Shown here piece by piece: positions 4,713 through 6,017 of a DNA stretch of 6,017 nt. The notes beneath the pieces are model-generated. The model searched no databases, was not told where the DNA came from, and saw only the letters and a program-made list of their open reading frames with translations. The position numbers were made by a program, and so were the translations under genes. The stretch spans positions 1 through 6,017 of the forward strand of contig JAKDNC010000229.1 in NCBI GenBank assembly GCA_030452025.1. The letters run 5' to 3'. Source of the stretch: Nocardioides sp. GTDB lineage: Bacteria; Actinomycetota; Actinomycetes; Propionibacteriales; Nocardioidaceae. Each line of letters begins with the position of its first letter. The first letter of the stretch is position 1.

Positions 4713-5509
4713 CCGGTCGACCCCTCAGAATGCGCCAGGAAACCGCTCGACACGACGGCGGAACGGAACTCCGCGAACCGCCCCCGGGTGGCGCAGATCA
4801 GGGTTTCCCGGCCACTGCTCCCGAGGGTCAGCTCGGTCCGGGCGCCGGCCTCCCGGGCGATCAGCGCACCGGCCGCGTGGTCCCAGGCGGAGACGCCCTC
4901 CTCCACGTAGGCATCGGCACTGCCCTCCGCGACGTGGCACAGATCGAGCGCACACGAGCCGAGCCGCCGGATGTCACGCACCTGCGGAAGCAGGCGCGCC
5001 CACGATGCGGCCTGGCGGCGGCGCACCTCCTCGACGTAGTTGAACCCGGTCAGCACCAGGCACTCAGCCAACGGGCCACTCTCGCGCACCGAGAGCCGCT
5101 CGCCGTCCCGGAAGGAGCCTCCGCCATGCTCGGCGGCGTACTCCACCCCCGTGGCGACGTTGAGCACGACGCCGGCCACCACCTCGTCGTCACGCTCGGC
5201 GGCGATGGACACGGCGTACTGAGGGATCCCGTAGAGGAAGTTGACGGTGCCGTCGATCGGGTCCACGACCCAGCGGACGTCGGAGCTCCCCTCCACGCCG
5301 TTGCCCTCCTCGCCGAGGAATCCGTCGTCCGGCCGGGCGGTGAGGAGCCGGTCCCGGATCAACTCCTCGGAGTCACGATCGGCCTGGGTGACGATGTCGA
5401 CGGGGCTGGACTTGGTCGCCGCAACGGTGATGCCAGCCCGCCGCCGGTCAGCGATCAGCTCGGCCGCCTCGCGGGCGACCAGACGGGCGAGGTCGACCAG
5501 CTCGGTCAC
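4706..5509 (-). CDS. suhB: Inositol monophosphatase family protein (SuhB-like)
   Basis: A complete 267-residue Mg2+-dependent, Li+-sensitive phosphatase of the inositol monophosphatase superfamily, cytosolic, probably hydrolysing inositol-1-phosphate to myo-inositol. Inositol feeds phosphatidylinositol and mycothiol in actinobacteria (family knowledge). The metal site is intact: GEEG (66-69, E67), WVVDPIDGTVNF (80-91, with D83, I85 carbonyl, D86, G87 and T88), and the C-terminal WDHAAG (209-214, D210). LGSCALDLCHVAEG (183-196) is the substrate-side helix. Length is typical. The start is GTG at 5509, overlapping the hemH stop by 4 bases (GTGA), with no clear Shine-Dalgarno but a run of guanines just upstream, so translation likely depends on coupling to hemH. 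The order matches Rv2701c downstream of the DUF4193 position. Related activities such as histidinol-phosphate, fructose-1,6-bisphosphate or 3'-phosphoadenosine phosphatase cannot be excluded, because the family signature is shared. Confidence 0.92.
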   Translation of the reverse strand: MTELVDLARLVAREAAELIADRRRAGITVAATKSSPVDIVTQADRDSEELIRDRLLTARPDDGFLGEEGNGVEGSSDVRWVVDPIDGTVNFLYGIPQYAVSIAAERDDEVVAGVVLNVATGVEYAAEHGGGSFRDGERLSVRESGPLAECLVLTGFNYVEEVRRRQAASWARLLPQVRDIRRLGSCALDLCHVAEGSADAYVEEGVSAWDHAAGALIAREAGARTELTLGSSGRETLICATRGRFAEFRSAVVSSGFLAHSEGSTGE

Positions 5510-6017
5510 CCGCCCACCCCACCGAGCGTCGGGAGGTCGACCCGCGGGTTCGGGCAGCAGCCCACCGCGCAGCGGTCCCAGCAGGCGGGCAGCTCACCTT
5601 CGGCCGGACGGGCGAGGTTCTCCCCGCGCTCGGCCGCGGCGCGCTCGAGGAGCAACTCGCGGACCATGGCAACGAACCGCGGGTCGATCCCGGCCGTCGC
5701 CGCGCGGACGAACGGGAGCCCCACCTTCTCCGCCGTCGCTGCGGCCTCGGTGTCGAGGTCGAAGGCGACCTCCATGTGATCGGAGATGAAGCCGATCGGG
5801 ATGACGACGACGGCCGGAGGGCCGTCGGTGGCCAGCGACTCGAGGTGGTCGTTGACGTCCGGCTCGAGCCACGGGGTGTGCGGTGAGCCGGAGCGGGAGC
5901 AGAAGACGAGGTCGTGGGCGAACCGGTGCCCGGTCTCGAGCCGCACCCGCTCGACGATCTCCCTCATCAGCGACGTGTGCTGCTCGACGTAGGCCCCACC
6001 GTGGGGGCCGCTGGTGT
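5506..6017 (-). CDS. hemH: Coproporphyrin ferrochelatase, C-terminal part
   Basis: The last 169 residues of a ferrochelatase (HemH/CpfC); the N-terminal half lies beyond the window edge. In actinobacteria this soluble enzyme inserts Fe2+ into coproporphyrin III in the coproporphyrin-dependent heme pathway. Recognisable blocks, numbered from the first visible codon, are GGAYVEQH (6-13), SRSGSPHTPWLEPDVNDHL (40-58), and the active-site strand PIGFISDHMEVAFDLD (73-88), where E82 is the conserved catalytic-pocket glutamate. DPRFVAMVRELLLERA is the C-terminal helix. The active-site histidine (AHS motif) falls upstream and is not seen. The tail has four cysteines, CWDRCAVGCC (145-154), placed like the [2Fe-2S] ligands of actinobacterial ferrochelatases. 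The stop overlaps the suhB GTG by 4 bases, so the two are one operon. Confidence 0.94.
   Translation of the reverse strand, partial: TSGPHGGAYVEQHTSLMREIVERVRLETGHRFAHDLVFCSRSGSPHTPWLEPDVNDHLESLATDGPPAVVVIPIGFISDHMEVAFDLDTEAAATAEKVGLPFVRAATAGIDPRFVAMVRELLLERAAAERGENLARPAEGELPACWDRCAVGCCPNPRVDLPTLGGVGG
5509..5523 (-). other. Guanine-run motif overlapping the suhB start codon
   Basis: On the minus strand the runs GG, GGGG, GGG and GGG are separated by single bases (T, T, C), and the last G is the first base of the suhB GTG start. Four runs with one-base loops can form at least a two-layer G-quadruplex in DNA or RNA. In place of a normal Shine-Dalgarno this is the only purine-rich element before the start. 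It also encodes the glycine-rich end of HemH (LGGVGG), so it may be a by-product of codon use. Confidence 0.35.

Noticed and set aside
4634..5779. A 381-codon open frame on the plus strand
   Set aside because: It lies antisense to suhB and hemH, which have intact catalytic motifs. Its translation is Arg/Gly/Pro-rich with no family signature, as expected for a GC-rich shadow frame.
1..6017. tRNA, rRNA, CRISPR array, insertion sequence or prophage
   Set aside because: No cloverleaf or rRNA sequence, no regularly spaced repeats, no transposase or integrase motifs, and no change in base composition were seen.

Overview
The window is ordinary high-GC chromosomal DNA from an actinobacterium. The gene order trkA-trkA / DUF3159-OB-DUF3710-dut / DUF3093 / DUF4193 / suhB matches, from memory, the Mycobacterium tuberculosis Rv2691-Rv2701c neighbourhood. 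The protein flavour and the extra DUF4235 gene suggest Propionibacteriales, possibly a Nocardioides-like organism; that placement is inference. There are no mobile elements, CRISPR arrays, tRNAs or rRNAs. Almost every base is coding, with GTG and TTG starts and 1-4 bp overlaps.

Layout. (1) Bases 1-1168, plus strand: two consecutive TrkA-type K+ uptake regulatory subunits, the first cut off at its 5' end by the window edge. (2) Bases 1169-3351, minus strand: a tightly coupled operon read dut -> DUF3710 -> OB-fold protein -> DUF3159 membrane protein. It converges on the second trkA with zero spacer, so the two stop codons form one TGATCA palindrome. (3) Bases 3404-4185, plus strand: a DUF3093 membrane protein and a small DUF4235 protein, divergent from dut. 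(4) Bases 4189-4254: a GC-rich hairpin between convergent genes, probably a two-way terminator. (5) Bases 4276-4566, minus: DUF4193, a small acidic protein with a C-terminal four-cysteine zinc ribbon. It has a 139-base upstream region containing two perfect inverted repeats and a GGAAT-N18-GTT match to the SigR/SigH (thiol-oxidative stress) promoter consensus. (6) Bases 4706-6017, minus: hemH (coproporphyrin ferrochelatase, N-terminal part outside the window) coupled to an inositol-monophosphatase-family gene (suhB).

Functionally the block is housekeeping: potassium homeostasis, dUTP removal and thymidylate supply, heme synthesis and inositol-phosphate hydrolysis, mixed with actinobacterial signature genes of unknown function (DUF3159, DUF3710, DUF3093, DUF4235, DUF4193). 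I see no clear undescribed defence or mobile system. The points most worth a second look are the DUF4193 upstream region, the cysteine cluster at the ferrochelatase C terminus, the G-run motif over the suhB start, and the conserved unknown genes co-translated with dut.
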